Of a stretch of DNA of 64,000 bases, positions 11,785 through 23,692 are shown in pieces. Under the pieces are notes generated by a model that was not told where the DNA came from, did not search any database, and saw nothing but the letters and a program-made list of their open reading frames with translations. Source of the DNA: Odontocerum albicorne (lineage: Eukaryota > Arthropoda > Insecta > Trichoptera > Odontoceridae); the NCBI GenBank assembly GCA_949825065.1, contig OX463838.1:5930251-5994250 (forward strand), in the 5' to 3' direction. Each line of letters begins with the position of its first letter. Position 1 is the first letter of the stretch. Position numbers and translations under genes: made by a program.

Positions 11785-12290
11785 GCTCTTAAATTTTTTT
11801 TATTCAACTAACGACACAACAGTGTCTTTATATACAAATGAACATGTGACAGGTTATACAAGTACTTAAAATTATTGACAAATAATACAAAACTTGATCT
11901 TAAACCAACATGAAGATACAAAAAGCAGTAGTTATAATAAATTACAGTCCTTGTTTTAAAATTATTTAATAATTATATGAATATTTAAGTTCAATATATG
12001 TTATGTATGTATATCACAAAATATTACCAAACTTCACCAAGCAGACTTACGTAATTGTCGAAGACTTATTTTATAGAGGTAAATAACTCAGATTTGTTTT
12101 TAGTGGAATAACACATACATAGAACAAATATTGGATTTTTGAGAATTTTGTGAGAATTTTATGGATAGATATTGAGATATCGAAAACATATGGCCTCATT
12201 AGTAGAACCTGATGCAAGTTGCTTTGCAGAATCAAAACCTTCTTACGTGTTGATGCAGGGTTACTCAACTCCAGAGGCAAAGTATTGTCC
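11785..12290 (-). repeat. Dispersed repeat family U, copy 1 (uninterrupted)
   Basis: About 500 bp that recurs at 15395-16258. On the minus strand it begins GAGTTGAGTAACCCTGCATC and ends near ACACTGTTGTGTCG with an A-rich tail, compatible with a retroposon 3' end. No protein is readable. This copy supplies the empty site for the 382-bp insertion in the other copy. Confidence 0.75.
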
Positions 12291-12330
12291 TTAATGTTTT
12301 GTTTATATTACGTTATTTATATTAATAGCA

Positions 12331-12935
12331 TGGGACGGCATGGGCAAAATAACATGGGACGGTCGGTCCAAGAGCGAGGTCGACAGCCGTATACATCAGG
12401 CTAGACTTGCATTTAATAAAAGGTCGAAAATAATAGAATCAAATAATATAGACCTAAAACTGAGAATACTCCTCATCAAGACCTATGTATGGAGTATCTT
12501 GATGTACGGCTGCGAGACATGGTGCCTATCCGAAAGAGATAGACGAAGACTAGAGGCTTTTGAGATGTGGTCCTATAGAAGACTATTAGGAATTTCCTGG
12601 AGAGACCACATCACAAATGAAGAGGTTCTCCAACGAATCGAAGGAGGAAGGCACCTGCTCAGGATCCTGTCCGAAAGGCGTGCAAGATGGATCGGTCATA
12701 TAATACGACAAGAGGGCCTCTTGCATGCCATAATGGAGGGTATGACCGAGGGGACAAACTCAAGGGGACGCCCACGCCGAGAGTACCTGGAGGACCTGTT
12801 GGTGGACGTGCGCTGCTCAACATATACAGATTTAAAAAGAGCCGCACAGGACAGGAAGGAATGGAGGACAAAAGTTGAAATTGCTGCAAACCAGTCTTAG
12901 GACTGCAACCACGGAGAGGGGGGGATTAATAAAGG
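12331..12935 (+). pseudogene. RTE-like LINE ORF2, C-terminal remnant
   Basis: An open frame of 186 codons (ATG-context start 12340, stop 12898-12900) is the post-reverse-transcriptase end of a non-LTR retrotransposon protein. Recognisable landmarks are YGCETWCLSERDRRRLEAFE, RRARWIGHIIRQEGLL and RGRPRREYLEDLL, which are typical of RTE-type ORF2 C-termini in insects. The endonuclease and the polymerase catalytic motifs are absent, so it is a 5'-truncated copy. The frame is unusually undamaged and C+G richer than its surroundings, which suggests a relatively young insertion. A short 3' UTR with AATAAA follows. Confidence 0.85.
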
Positions 12936-13204
12936 AGAGCACAAAGCAAGTAGCTATTTCTAAATATTGTTGTGATATTCCGACGAATACTACAATACTC
13001 GTATATACGAGTATACTTATATTAAAAATATCTAAATTGTATCAATACTCGTTTCCATTTATCATACTTCTTACTTTTTCCATAGTAAAGTAATCACCAA
13101 TAACCAACTTCCACTCTTTCCTTGGTTGATCTCTTTCTTGAACTTTGGTCATGTCTATTATTTCAAAAAGAGGGAATAAATAACATACATACCAGTATGC
13201 TTCA

Positions 13205-13345
13205 ATCGTCCATCGGATTCAGTTCACCGGTGTAGCCGGTGAGTTTCCTAGTATGCAACTGCTTTGCTTTCGAACTTAATTGATATTGCTAAAGGATTGT
13301 CGGCTAGAGGATTGTCGACTACGAGGCCCAAAAAAAGGAGAAGTA
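13205..13345 (+). repeat. SINE 3' half sharing a LINE tail
   Basis: Contains CCGGTGTAGCCGGTGAG, as in the SINE at 59362, and ends with AATTGATATTG ... TTGTCGACTACGAGGCCC. That tail matches the 3' end of the LINE fragment at 13395-14080, which points the opposite way. Confidence 0.65.
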
Positions 13346-13394
13346 GTGAAACATTTTCAAAATTCATTTCTTAACTATTAATTTGATCATGTTT

Positions 13395-14080
13395 TACTAT
13401 ATCGTACATTGTTACATCGTTGTCATCGTCGTTGCCAAGCCTTGTAGTCGAGAATCTCCTCGCCACTCCAACGTCAATTTTGAACTGCTTTTCCACGTCG
13501 ATCACGTGATTTTCTGTCAGAACAGCCCAATGGTAGAGACGCATTCCCTCCCGCAAATGTCACATACATGTGGATCCTGCTGAGCTGACTGGCCATGCTG
13601 ACGCATGTTTGCAACGCACTGACTATTCGTATTTCTCACACTTCTAGCCACTCAGACGTCATAAGCCTGAGAACATATGGCTCTCCACCCCTCACCGTCC
13701 CTAACCATTTGCTCTTAGTCCTCAGGTGCCCCGCAGAGTCAGTGACTCTCGCAGACTGTCATGCGTTTTCTCTGGCCCCCAACTCTTTGCTTGCATATCG
13801 CTTGCCCGTACAAGACGCGTTTTAGGAGTCTATGATCGCCCATGCGTGTCACACGCCCGATCCATCGCAATTTCACCTTTACAACCATTTCGTCTATAAG
13901 TTTACAGTTGAAGCGTTGCAGGACCGAGACATTTCTGACATAATCACTCTAGTGGATCTGAAAAATTCGACGAAAAAAACGCTGGTGGAACATTTCAAGG
14001 CTTTAAATGTGTCTTATACAGGGAACTCAAGTCTAAGATCCATAGATAAGTATGGGGAGGACAATAGTCTTGTAGACTGA
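13395..14080 (-). pseudogene. LINE ORF2 C-terminus with zinc-finger-like end
   Basis: Read on the minus strand from about 14080, frames with several stops and shifts give VYKTIVLPILIYGS, then LRWIGRVTRMGDHRLLKRVL, then GGQRKRMTVCESH, and finally a Cys-rich end PHVCDICGRECVSTIGLF. This order is the usual C-terminal layout of one RTE/CR1-like LINE group in invertebrates. The 3' tail is TCTCGACTACAAGGCTTGGC followed by an ACGATGACAACGATG stretch. The tail is shared with SINEs in this window. Clearly inactive. Confidence 0.75.
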
Positions 14081-14084
14081 TATA

Positions 14085-15205
14085 TTTGTTGACTGGGAGA
14101 TTTAACTACTGTAGAATACAACACTCAATTAAGCAACAGCCGCAGACGCACTCCTGATGCGACTCTTCAGTTCATCGTCAAGAGAATAGTTCGAAGCCAG
14201 ATTTTAGCACCAGATATTCTGCGAAAGGTTCGCCTTTTTACCGCATTGATTTGCTTCCATACGTCAAGTTTACCAGGTACACCACAGTGCACAATCATTT
14301 AAGTATATTTTACGATTATTTAGAAAAAGCACTAGGTGCGTTAATAGACCTTTCACTATGTTTTTCTATCTTACCGGCTTTCGAAAACATACTCCTATAA
14401 CAACATTGTTTTTCTTATCTAGCCTTGTTCACCCATACACGTGCATTACAATTACTCACAGAATCATCCTTTTCAAAAACCATGTTTTTTGACATATTGA
14501 CATTAATTCATAATTCCAAACCTGGCAATAATATTTGATCGCTTGCCAACAAGCACGATGAACAGCGAGCGACCTGCCAAGTCTAGTAGTCTTTGATCCA
14601 AATGCATGCCTTAATCGGGGTCAAAGTTAATATTGTCCCCCGCTCACACTCATCATAATATCCGAACTATCAGTGTTGGTTTAAAGTAATAAAACTGACT
14701 GTTACTTTCGAGAGAATAATAAATATTTAGCTCGATTTCGGAATAACATGATGTAACAAAAAAAACGCAAGACTGTTTTAAGATAAATACGACAGAAATT
14801 GTGGTTTCACAGAAAGTGACGATAAAGTCAACTTCGCCTTAAAGCTGAGTGAGAAAAGGATTATCCAAGATTAAATTCCGACGTGTCTGTTTTAATTAAA
14901 TATTTCAAATGGGAGGCACTTTTTTACTTTCGTTTTTCATAAGAAATTAAATTAAAATGAATACATTTCTTGTCTCTTTAATACGAAAAAAGGAGATAAG
15001 CAAAAGTTTATTTTATGTAGGTTACTTTTAATTAAACAAGTACATTAGTTATTTCAACAACAAACAATTAGTTTAATAAGTTGAATTTTATAATTATGAA
15101 CTACATGGCAAGTTGATCAGATGATGTGGTTGTGAGCTTTTAAGTCACTTGAGAACTGTTAACATCTTTCTGGTAAGGGGTTAAAAAATCCACGTGACAT
15201 ACGTC
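14085..15205. other. No gene recognised
   Basis: About 1.1 kb without an assignable element. Short stretches near 14100-14230 are less A+T rich and could be older LINE sequence continuing from 14080, but I cannot read it. Confidence 0.35.
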
Positions 15206-15209
15206 GAAT

Positions 15210-15345
15210 GATAACTATTTGGTACGACGCCTATCAAAACCAATCTGAGAGTTGAAAATTCGATTCCCATTGGAGCTCAATTCAAATTTAAAAGGCTCAA
15301 GTCCGATTGTTGTTTTAAGTCTCTATAAAAGCATTTTAGATATTT
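15210..15345 (+). repeat. tRNA-headed SINE fragment
   Basis: B box GAAAATTCGATTCCC, then AAAAGGCTCAAGTCC and CTCTATAAAAGCATTTTAG, which parallel the body of the SINE at 41919-42116. Confidence 0.5.
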
Positions 15346-15394
15346 GAAAGAGCTCACAGCAAAAAAACGGCCAGATTGTACTGTATATTATTTT

Positions 15395-16258
15395 AAATTT
15401 TATTTAATTAAATACACAATAGTGTCTTTTATATACAAATGGACATTTAGGAACGACTGTTCCTTAATGGAGAGATGATCGTTGGTTTAATAAAACTCGT
15501 TTGAAATCGGAATATGCAAAGAAATATTTTATTGATAAACGTCGGTATTTATAATATTTGGAATGTGCGTGAGACGGCGCAAGAGATATGTCGCCGTCTC
15601 GTCTCCGCCTCACAATATATTTATTGTCATCACGTAGGGTATTCAGTGTTTTGTAGGATAGCGCGGAAGATATGTCGCTGTCTCGTTCTCCGCTAATAGT
15701 GAGTTCAATGACCGAGCGGGCGAAGGTCGCCCGGTGCTTGTCTCGCATTCCTTACAATGCGAGTTCGATGACCGAGCGGCCAAGGGTCGCCTCAATGGGT
15801 TCAGTGACCGAACGCATGGTTGCTACAAACATGTGACAAGTTACACAAGTACTTAAAATTATTGACAAAAAATACAAAACTTTATCTTAAACTAACATGG
15901 GGATACAAAAAGCAATAGTAATAATAAATTACAGTCATTGTTAAAAATTATTTAATATTAATATGTTTATTTAGGTTCAATATATGTATGTACACCACAA
16001 AATATTACCAAACTTCACCAAGCAAACTTACGTTATTGTCGAAGACTTACTTTATAATGGTAAAGAACTTAGATTTGTTTTTAGTGGAACAACGCTTACA
16101 TAAGTAAGAACAAGAATTAGATTTTTTGAGAATTTTATAGACATATCTTGAGATATAGAAAACACATGGGCTCACTTGTAGAACGAGATACAAGTTGCTT
16201 TGCAGAATCGAAACCCTCCACATGTTGATGCAGGGTTACTCAACTCCAGAAGCAATGA
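15395..16258 (-). repeat. Dispersed repeat family U, copy 2 (interrupted)
   Basis: The second copy of the repeat at 11785, split by 382 bp of unrelated sequence. Outside the insertion it follows copy 1 closely along its whole length. Confidence 0.8.
15447..15828. mobile_element. 382-bp G+C-rich insertion of unknown type
   Basis: Flanked by ACAT on both sides (15443-15446, 15829-15832); copy 1 of family U has a single ACAT. It begins TTAGGAACGACTGTTCC, which contains a short palindrome, and ends GGTTGCTACAA. It is much richer in G+C than its surroundings and contains degenerate internal repeats of AGATATGTCGCCGTCTCG and of a GACCGAGCG-type motif. A 4-bp duplication fits an LTR element (solo LTR) among others, but the termini are not TG...CA. 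Confidence 0.7.
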
Positions 16259-16934
16259 GCAATTCAATAAATTCGTATGATGATACCTACATAATTAATT
16301 CGAATGATGATTTAATACTTTCAAATAAAAACAAAATAGGTAATAGATAGAATTTTTAAAATGAATTGAACTGATGGTTGTTACGGTGTTCTTAAGGCTG
16401 TGTGTTGAATTGATTTGAAAGTCTGATTCTTGATTGGTTTCGGTTGACATCAGTGGAATTTTCGACATTTTAGCGTATTTATTTTTATGTTGCAACACTC
16501 ATATTAGTGCTCCGTTATGTTTGGTGTGTTATTCGATCTTTCTTTTTGGTTGGCGTTCGTTTTATCGAGTAATTAGATCAATAATTGTTTACCTTAATAT
16601 GAGTGTGACGTGTGCAGCAACCCAATTAAGAAAGTCTTGATAGAATTCATTATTCTATGTGATCACTACAAGTATACACTACACTACACCTAAAGCCGAA
16701 TGTGTTACTATTGTATATCATAAGATTAACAAAGGTTTCGTTAAGTTCATTTCGGTAAGTTTGGTAAGCTTTATGTGATTTTCTAACCAAATGTATTTTT
16801 CGAAACATATGCAAAAACAACTAAATTCCTTATTTAATATTATGGCCACAGTCACCACCTTCGTACCCCAGCCTTAAATTTATTTATTTATGTGTACTTT
16901 TAAATCTATAAATAATATGGGCTTAAATCCCTTG
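16259..16934. other. No gene recognised
   Basis: No supported gene. The phrase ACACCTAAAGCCGAATGTGT at about 16684 recurs imperfectly near 57.8 kb (CCACCTAAAGCCGAATGTGT), so part of this stretch is probably repetitive. Confidence 0.4.
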
Positions 16935-16938
16935 TTAA

Positions 16939-17534
16939 CCCTTCCTGTCCTGTGATGTGTAACGAGTACACATTGTTTCTAAAAACTTTAATATCTCTAT
17001 AAATGCAATAAATACTGGGTTCAGATTCCTCCGTATTACATTTACGTATTGAATGAAAAAAATAATATAAATAATAATTGGCAGTTATCGGCCACATCGA
17101 AGATATTTTGTGAAAATCGGGAATAAATCCACCAACACAATCAAACGTGTGCCAGTGTGTGACGTAGGTATATTCATTCTAAAAAAACCGCTATGAGTGA
17201 GGAAGCGACGCTATTCACGTCTCACTCTCACTCTACTTCGGTGTATGGGAACGCAAGAAATAGAATCTCAGTTCGCTCGCTTCTCTCGATTAGTAGCTAA
17301 CAGGCTTTCGTTTGAGGTGGTCGCTTCGCCCGTTTTGTGTGCGTCTGATGTTTTTTTTCATGTTTTTAGCAATTAAATTTAAATTATTATCAATTTTGAC
17401 TTCAAATTTAATTAATTTAAGCGATTGTCAGCGCATATTCTTATTTTTAATCGCTCATTTTTACATATGTATTGATGCGTATTGAATACACATCACCGGA
17501 ACGAGCGGATTTTATTAGCACAGGAAGGGAAAGT
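16939..17534 (+). mobile_element. TTAA-flanked MITE, copy 4 (subfamily I)
   Basis: TTAA at 16935-16938 and 17535-17538; 596 bp; same orientation as copies 1 and 7. Non-coding. Confidence 0.85.
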
Positions 17535-17824
17535 TTAAAGCAAGGAGACTGCTTTCCAAACAGCGATTTATAAATAACCATTTTTTTATCGTAATTATAA
17601 TTTTCATATAAATATCGTTAAGGTTCAAATATTGAAGACATTGCTCGTAAATAAGGGTATAAAACCTTAAAAGGTTCTCTTATGTACATTTTAAACCTTC
17701 TTTAAAACACGTTGTTATTATTAAACGTGACATTTTGCAAAGTAAACGCAATTAACTTGTTTCTTATTTTCTAAAATTAATAATGTTTGAACAATGTAAC
17801 AAATAATAGTACATACAGACAAAT

Positions 17825-18300
17825 CACATTATTTCCCTGCCAGGATAGGCAGAGAAGATAGAGCGTCAGACTTTCCTGTCTCATCTACATACATATATCT
17901 TCTCATACAACTTCTACGATTTCTCTCATTTACTACGTTTCTTTCTTTCAAAGTATCATTCACTTGATCCAACCATACTTTCTTCGGTATTCATCCCACA
18001 CGCTTTCTATTCTATTCACATTTCACTATATATCTATATTATTAGTATTTCTTCTTTCATTCGTTCTACATGTCCAAACCATATCAACATGCTCTTCTTC
18101 ATCTTACTCAACACATTAGCCTTAAGTTCACAATCGTCCCTTATCCCTACATTCTTTATACTGTCATATATTGCACACCATGTATTGGTCTCAAAACATG
18201 CATTTCTACAGCATTTATTTGGCTCCTCCAAGTCTTTTTTAGGTCCACGTTTCACTACCATCCACCAAAGTTGGCACCAAAATGCTACTGGTGGTTAAAA
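17825..18300 (-). pseudogene. LINE family F fragment with ORF2 C-terminal trace
   Basis: The minus strand keeps an open stretch ending in KMKKSMLIWFGHVERMKEE. WFGHVERM is a well-conserved C-terminal signature of RTE-like ORF2 proteins. Further downstream (toward 17825) frames are broken. This copy provides the uninterrupted sequence against which the insertions at 49551 and 50110 can be placed. Confidence 0.75.
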
Positions 18301-18387
18301 AAAGTGGATGACGTCCGGTTTAAATATATGTGTTTAAGTGCCCCATTGATTTTGTTTTCTATCGCTACACTCCCTCTTAACTCTTCC

Positions 18388-19055
18388 ATCATCTAGAAAA
18401 ATACTACCCTAATAGCAAAACCTTTCAACATTTTAAATGTTGCTTAAATTACATAATGTCTAAACGTAAATTTTTGAAAACGAGGCGTAATTTTTTTTTG
18501 ATAATTGCAATTTTTAAATTAATAATATTTGGACAATGTGACATACAATAATTTTCGTTAGCACATTAAAGCAGAAAATAGTTCATCGCTATTTTTCATA
18601 AACAAATTCCACCCTACGTTTATTATAATTAAAAACAACGTTTTTTCTACATGATAAATGTTTGTTTCATATTAACATATACAATATATCATATAGGAAT
18701 GAGAGGGTGAGACTGTTCCATCATCTTGAAAAATACTTCCCAAATAGCAGAATTCTTCAACATTTTAAATCTTACTTAGATCACATGGGGAATAAAAATA
18801 AATTTTTGAAAACAAGGCGTAATTTTTTTTTGATAATTGCAATTTTTAAATTAATAATATTTGGGCAATGTGACATACAATAATTTACGCAACCACATTA
18901 AATCAGAAAATATAAAGTCGCTATTTTTCTACAGATTAATATATTTCTTAAACAAATTCAACCCTACGTTTATTATAATTAAATACAACCTTTTTTTGCG
19001 TAATAAATGTTTATATCATATTATATATGATATATAAATGTTTGTTTCATATTTC
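18388..19055. repeat. 332-bp direct duplication
   Basis: Two diverged tandem copies offset by 332 bp share TTGATAATTGCAATTTTTAA, ATTTGGACAATGTGACATAC and CCCTACGTTTATTATAATTA. Non-coding. The right end is followed by a short TATATGAT-type low-complexity stretch. Confidence 0.8.
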
Positions 19056-19079
19056 ATATTATATATGATCATATTATAT

Positions 19080-19455
19080 ATGAGAGAGTGAGTCTGAAAT
19101 TATTTATTTCTTTGCGTGACTGCAGGTACTTTTGCGTTGTTTTCTCAAATTTTAATTCTTCCACATTTAACTCTTGTCGAGGAGGGGTCAGTACCGCATC
19201 AATAATGGGGGTTTATCTTTATTTCTCTTTCACATTCAATATAAAAAAATAAACTCATGAACCCGAAAAAAAAAAAAAACAAATGAATATTAGCAAGGAT
19301 ACAAACGCGGACGTATCATAAGCGTTGTCTTTTAAATTTATGACAACCTTTACTTTAGAGACAAATTATGACCTCAAACTAAATCGAATTGAAATTTGTT
19401 GAGTAAAGTGAAAAACATCTTGATGCATCTCCATGATGTATGCAAAATAAAGTTT
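19080..19455. other. No gene recognised
   Basis: No transposon end or coding region could be supported. Confidence 0.4.
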
Positions 19456-19600
19456 TATAGATGATTCGCTCGGGTGCTACTATAGCTGTCAGGCGTGATT
19501 TGTTTAATATTAGTGGATTCGAGTCCTAAATAAAAGCACCCGGATAGTTGGCTCTCTAAACCGCGCTTTGTAAAATTGTCCTAGAAATTGAAAAGAAAAA
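19456..19600 (+). repeat. tRNA-headed SINE fragment
   Basis: GCTACTATAGCTGTCAGGCG and B box GTGGATTCGAGTCC at tRNA-like spacing, followed by GGATAGTTGGCTCTCTAAAC. No cloverleaf closes around it. Confidence 0.5.
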
Positions 19601-19689
19601 TTGTTTAGGCATATAAAACACAATTTTTTTTTAAATAATTAATTTACAGTGCTTACAGGTTCAGTAGGGGAAGACAAGGGAAGGTATGG

Positions 19690-20222
19690 AAGGATTTTAA
19701 GTACTTGGGCTTTCAGGATGAATGACGAGTGGAAAGGATTTGTGTGAGCTCGTGAGTGTGGGTTTCTTCTTGTTTTAATTTTGGTTGTTTTTGTATTTGT
19801 GTTTCTGTGTATTTTTTGTTTAAATTTTAATTTTTATTCTTATGATTGTGTGCGGTATATTGTGGGATGAATATTTTTGGTCTTTCTGGAGTGATAATGT
19901 GTAAGGAGTTGAATTTCGCAAGATGTTTCTAGTTGTAGTTGAGTGTCACTGTTTGTCAGGTTGATGAGAGCGTGCAACGGGGTTTTGTTTTTGTGTAATC
20001 AAAAATCGGAAAGAAGTATCGATTTATTTTTTCATGCTAAATATCCAGGCAAAAGATACAGGCAAAAGCCTAGTTTATTGGGGACACGACAAATGAAAGG
20101 CAACAAACCCAGATCCATTAAAATTGTGTGTCCAAATCAAATTACTTGTTGGTTTTTTCGCAAATTGTGTATATTTCTTGTCATGTGTAATAATAAATAA
20201 ATAAATAAATAATAAATAAAAT
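19690..20222 (+). mobile_element. Unclassified retroposon family C, copy 3
   Basis: Nearly full-length compared with copy 2, ending in a run of AATAAATAAATAA units, as expected for a retroposed 3' tail. Confidence 0.75.
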
Positions 20223-20224
20223 TA

Positions 20225-20345
20225 AGTGAATTATATTTTGAAAGAAGAAAACGTTCAAGTCAGAGAAAATGTAGGAGTTGTATGGGAAAGTGTGTAGATA
20301 TGGAATAGGTTAAGGATGTGTATCGAGATAGGAAAGTCAGACAGT
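20225..20345 (+). pseudogene. LINE family F fragment
   Basis: Short piece with TATATTTTGAAAGAAGAAAA and CGAGATAGGAAAGTCAGAC, corresponding to the 3' part of family F. Confidence 0.55.
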
Positions 20346-20640
20346 AAATTATATATTTAATAAATATTAAAATAAATATTAAATAAAATAAAATAATTTA
20401 ATATACTCGTAAAATAAAATTAATAATTATTAAATATATAAAAATAAAAATAATACAATACATAACAAAAATATTTTTAATTTTATTTTTAATAATAACT
20501 CTTAATAATATTAAAATAGTATTTATTTTTATTGATAATAAATAATTAATAATAATTTATAAATAAATTAAATATTTAATAACAACAAATAATAATTTAA
20601 TAAAAATAAAATAAGATAATAACATAATACACCGTTTCAC
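20346..20640. repeat. AT-only desert 1 with conserved boundary
   Basis: Almost pure A/T with AATAAT and TTAATA motifs for about 295 bp, ending at GTTTCACTTTTCGTGACG. The same boundary sequence, then CCCTACCGC and TAGAAGTTTC, follows the larger desert at 37555-38405. Confidence 0.75.
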
Positions 20641-20745
20641 TTTTCGTGACGCTCAGGCCCATTTGCCCTACCGCGCCAATAGAAGTTTCATTTAAAAAAA
20701 ATTGCGGTTTTCTGTAATTATAGTTTGGTAAATGGATAAGTATCT

Positions 20746-20890
20746 AAAAAAATATACAATTAATATCCAACTATATTGACAAAAAATATACAATTAATAT
20801 CCAACTATATTGACAAAAAATATACAATTAATATCCAACTATGTTGACAAAAAATATACAATTAATATCCAACTATATTGACAAAGAATA
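20746..20890. repeat. 34-bp tandem repeat, about 4 copies
   Basis: Unit AATATACAATTAATATCCAA plus CTATATTGACAAA, spaced 34 bp (ends at 20780, 20814, 20848, 20882). Nearly perfect. Confidence 0.85.
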
Positions 20891-21360
20891 TTTAAATATT
20901 TCAGATGAATGCCAAAAGTTTCAAGGATGTTTTTCTTAATTGACTACGTTGTACTGATTAGTAATATTTACTTGACAATCAATTCCTAAGAAAAACAAAT
21001 TGTAATCGTGCACCAATTGCACTAACAAGTTGACGCAGCTTTGGCAAGTTCAGCTTTAGCTGTTTGCAGCGTTCTGTAGTCATGAATAAAATATACGGCA
21101 GCAAAGAGAGGGAGACCATTTGTAGACGTTAGATGGATTTTCTTGTCAGGTGTCAGGTTGTGTTCTATGTACTCGTATGTTATTCAGAGTCAGCGTGGAA
21201 ATGTGGCTATGAGTTCGGTCACAATAAGAATTTGTAAAGCAATCTGCGTTTATAGCTATTGTAGATCATTTAATGAGAGGAATTATAATGTACGAGAATG
21301 AAATCACCAACTGACTGAACCGGCCGATCATTATTTCTACGTGTGCTTAGTTGAGCGGTT
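20891..21360. other. No gene recognised
   Basis: Somewhat less A+T rich than its surroundings, but no frame, splice pattern or repeat could be supported. Confidence 0.35.
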
Positions 21361-22291
21361 TGTACTGAGGCTCTCACGACCGGATGGATTTTATTTTCGA
21401 CATGTTGGCTACACTTCCGTGTAGCCTGACCCTTCCCCTCCGCAACGAGACCGGTTCAAGGTCAGTACGTTGAGAAGTGTCGACGCAACAACACGTTTCG
21501 TGAAAAATGTAAATCCAATACACGGCCAAGTGCGAAATACGCGGCGTCATCCGTTATCTCGTTTGGTAGGGAAAACCTCCGGTTGAGGTTTATAATGAGG
21601 TGAAAACTGCATATGGTGATAAAGCTATGAATCGTACGAGTGTGTACAAGTGGTGTCGCGAGTTTTAAAACGGTCACGTCACACCTCTTCACCCTCCGCC
21701 AAAAAGTTCAAAACCACAATTTCAGCCAAGAAAATCATGGCATCCGTGTTTTGGGACTGTCAAGGCATAATTTTAATTGAATATATGCCTCAAGGGGAGA
21801 CCATCAACTCTGCAAGATACTGTGAGACCCTAAAAAAATTGCGGAGGGCGGTTCAGAACAAGAGGAGAGGCATGCTGACAAAGGGAGTCTACCTGCTGTA
21901 CGACAATGCCAGACCACACACGGCCAACGCCACGAAGGAACTGCTCGCCACGAAGGAAATGTCCTGAACCATCCCGCGCATTCCCCTGACCTAGCACCTT
22001 CAGATTACTATCTCTATACCTCCCTGAAGCTGCACATGGGTGGAAAAAGGTTTTCAACCGACGAGGAGGTAAAGGAGGAGGTGGAGAAGTGGACGGAGGG
22101 GTTGGCGGGAAACTACTTCGAGGAAGGCATCAAAAAGTTGATACCCCGCTTCACCACCTACATTGAGAGGAATGGCGACTATGTCGAAAAATTGCTTACA
22201 TATGTACTACGGTAACCACGTAATTTTTTTTGTTTAAATAAAAAAAATTGTAACCTACAAAAATTCAGTACACTTACTTTCTGGACAAACC
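21361..22291 (+). mobile_element. Mariner family B, copy 1 (left end lost)
   Basis: The right end has the family terminal repeat (CAGTACACTTACTTTCTGGAC). The left side begins inside the terminal repeat at GTACTGAGGCTCTCACG, so the outer end is missing. The interior matches the element at 51372-52334 but carries a different internal deletion. Confidence 0.8.
21528..22215 (+). pseudogene. Mariner family B transposase remnant
   Basis: Encodes the N-terminal helix-turn-helix region (PVEVYNEVKTAYGDKAMNRT), then after a deletion the stretch from HTSSPSAKKFKTT through DNARPHTANATKELL. A later duplication or shift around ATKEMS breaks the frame before the third catalytic Asp, whose coding sequence (SPDLAPSDYY) survives in another frame. 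The segment with the first catalytic Asp is missing. Family transposases cut and paste at TA. This copy cannot encode an active enzyme. Confidence 0.8.
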
Positions 22292-22784
22292 TATTATTAA
22301 GGGGAGGTTTTCGTTTGACAAACTTGAATAAATATTATTATTTACTGTTTGATTTCGCATTTATTTTAACTAATTTTATTTGTTCAAGATTTACCAGCTG
22401 TTCTGTATACAAAAGTCTCGATTACCTTGGTGATGTACATAGGGTCACCATTTTTTAATACATTAATTGCCCACAAAACGAATTGAAAGTAAGATATATA
22501 TAAATGTAATTATGCAAAACGGACTCACATTTTACAAAGTCTAAAAGAATTGAGAAAACATTCAGCTACTTGAATATATAGTGGAAAAAATGAATCTTAA
22601 TTTTACTTCAATATACTGATTTATATTTCTAAATATTTTTGAACACACAAGTTTGGTTTATATTTGATTTACGATTTTAATAAACCAAAAATAAAAGGTT
22701 TCGTAATTTAAATACAATTTGCAAACGTATGCCATAAATTTGCTAGGAATGATATTTGTAAATACATACTCGTATATGTAATCA
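22292..22784. other. No gene recognised
   Basis: A+T-rich sequence with no supported feature. Confidence 0.4.
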
Positions 22785-22900
22785 CGTCATTACCTTATCG
22801 GAGAAAGCAAATATAACAAAATGCCAGACTTTCCTATTTTGTCATATATCCTCTGCCTCTTCATATTCTCTTATCTGTAAATCACCACCGTTTTATGTCA
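22785..22900 (-). pseudogene. LINE family F 3' fragment
   Basis: The minus strand carries the family F end motif AGGAAAGTCTGGCATTTTG with the upstream GAGAATATGAAGAGG phrase. Short and degenerate. Confidence 0.45.
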
Positions 22901-23164
22901 CTCTCCCTTACCAACTAATATTGGTTTATGCAATCATCCAATTTATTTAAAGCTTCCAAAAAAATTGGTACTTAAAATTTGTTCCAGGTCCAAATTATAT
23001 TTAACCAGTAAAGCTCTTTTGAGATGGAACCTGATTTTTTGGCACTAAATATCGTACGCTCGAAACGTGGAGTGAAATATGACATGTCACTTGGATTTTT
23101 TTTGTTTCAATTTGTATTTTATATTTTAAAATACAATTATAGTTTTATTAGTATAAAAGTCATG

Positions 23165-23692
23165 TAGGGTCTTTCAAATTGAGCGGTTTTTTTAATTCTT
23201 GAATAAAACACACAATTAGCTTTGATTTCAAAAAACCTTTTTATTGGTCATTGAAATATAATGTATAACACAAAAAACAATATCTGCCAAATGTTCACCT
23301 CTCGCACCTCCACAGATGTCCACTCTTTTGTCAAACATTTCGATGAAATTTTGGAATAATTGCAGTTCTAACTCACCAATGAATAATTTCGTCCTTCAGC
23401 TCAGGGATTGGGGTTATTCTTATAGACCTGGCTTTTCACGTAACCCCAGAGAAAATAGTCCAACGGTGCCAGGTCACATGATCTTGGTGGCCAATTAACA
23501 TCACCGTTTCCGGAGATTACAATACGAAAAATAATTAAATAATTTGAACGCGTTGGTGTATTGTATACGACTCCATTTTTATAAATGTCATACATAACAC
23601 TTCTCAAATGTTACAAGACCCAGGCAAGTTCGCGATGCCATCTGTGTTTTGTTCAAGAATTTAAAACACTGCTCGATTTTAAAGACCTTTTA
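23165..23692 (-). mobile_element. Deleted Tc1/mariner-type element, family D copy 1
   Basis: The termini form an inverted repeat: AGGGTCTTTCAAATTGAGCG on the left and AAAGGTCTTTAAAATCGAGC reading in from the right. A second copy lies at 55275-55824. On the minus strand a frame reads VNWPPRSCDLAPLDYFLWGY, the third-catalytic-Asp region of a DDE transposase of the Tc1/mariner group. The first two catalytic residues are missing and downstream stops interrupt the C-terminus, so both copies are internally deleted. Confidence 0.8.

Noticed and set aside
13383..14080. Plus-strand frames of 66-82 codons
   Set aside because: They are antisense to the LINE ORF2 remnant read on the minus strand.
18070..18396. 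108-codon plus-strand frame
   Set aside because: It is antisense to the LINE family F remnant, which explains the sequence on the minus strand.
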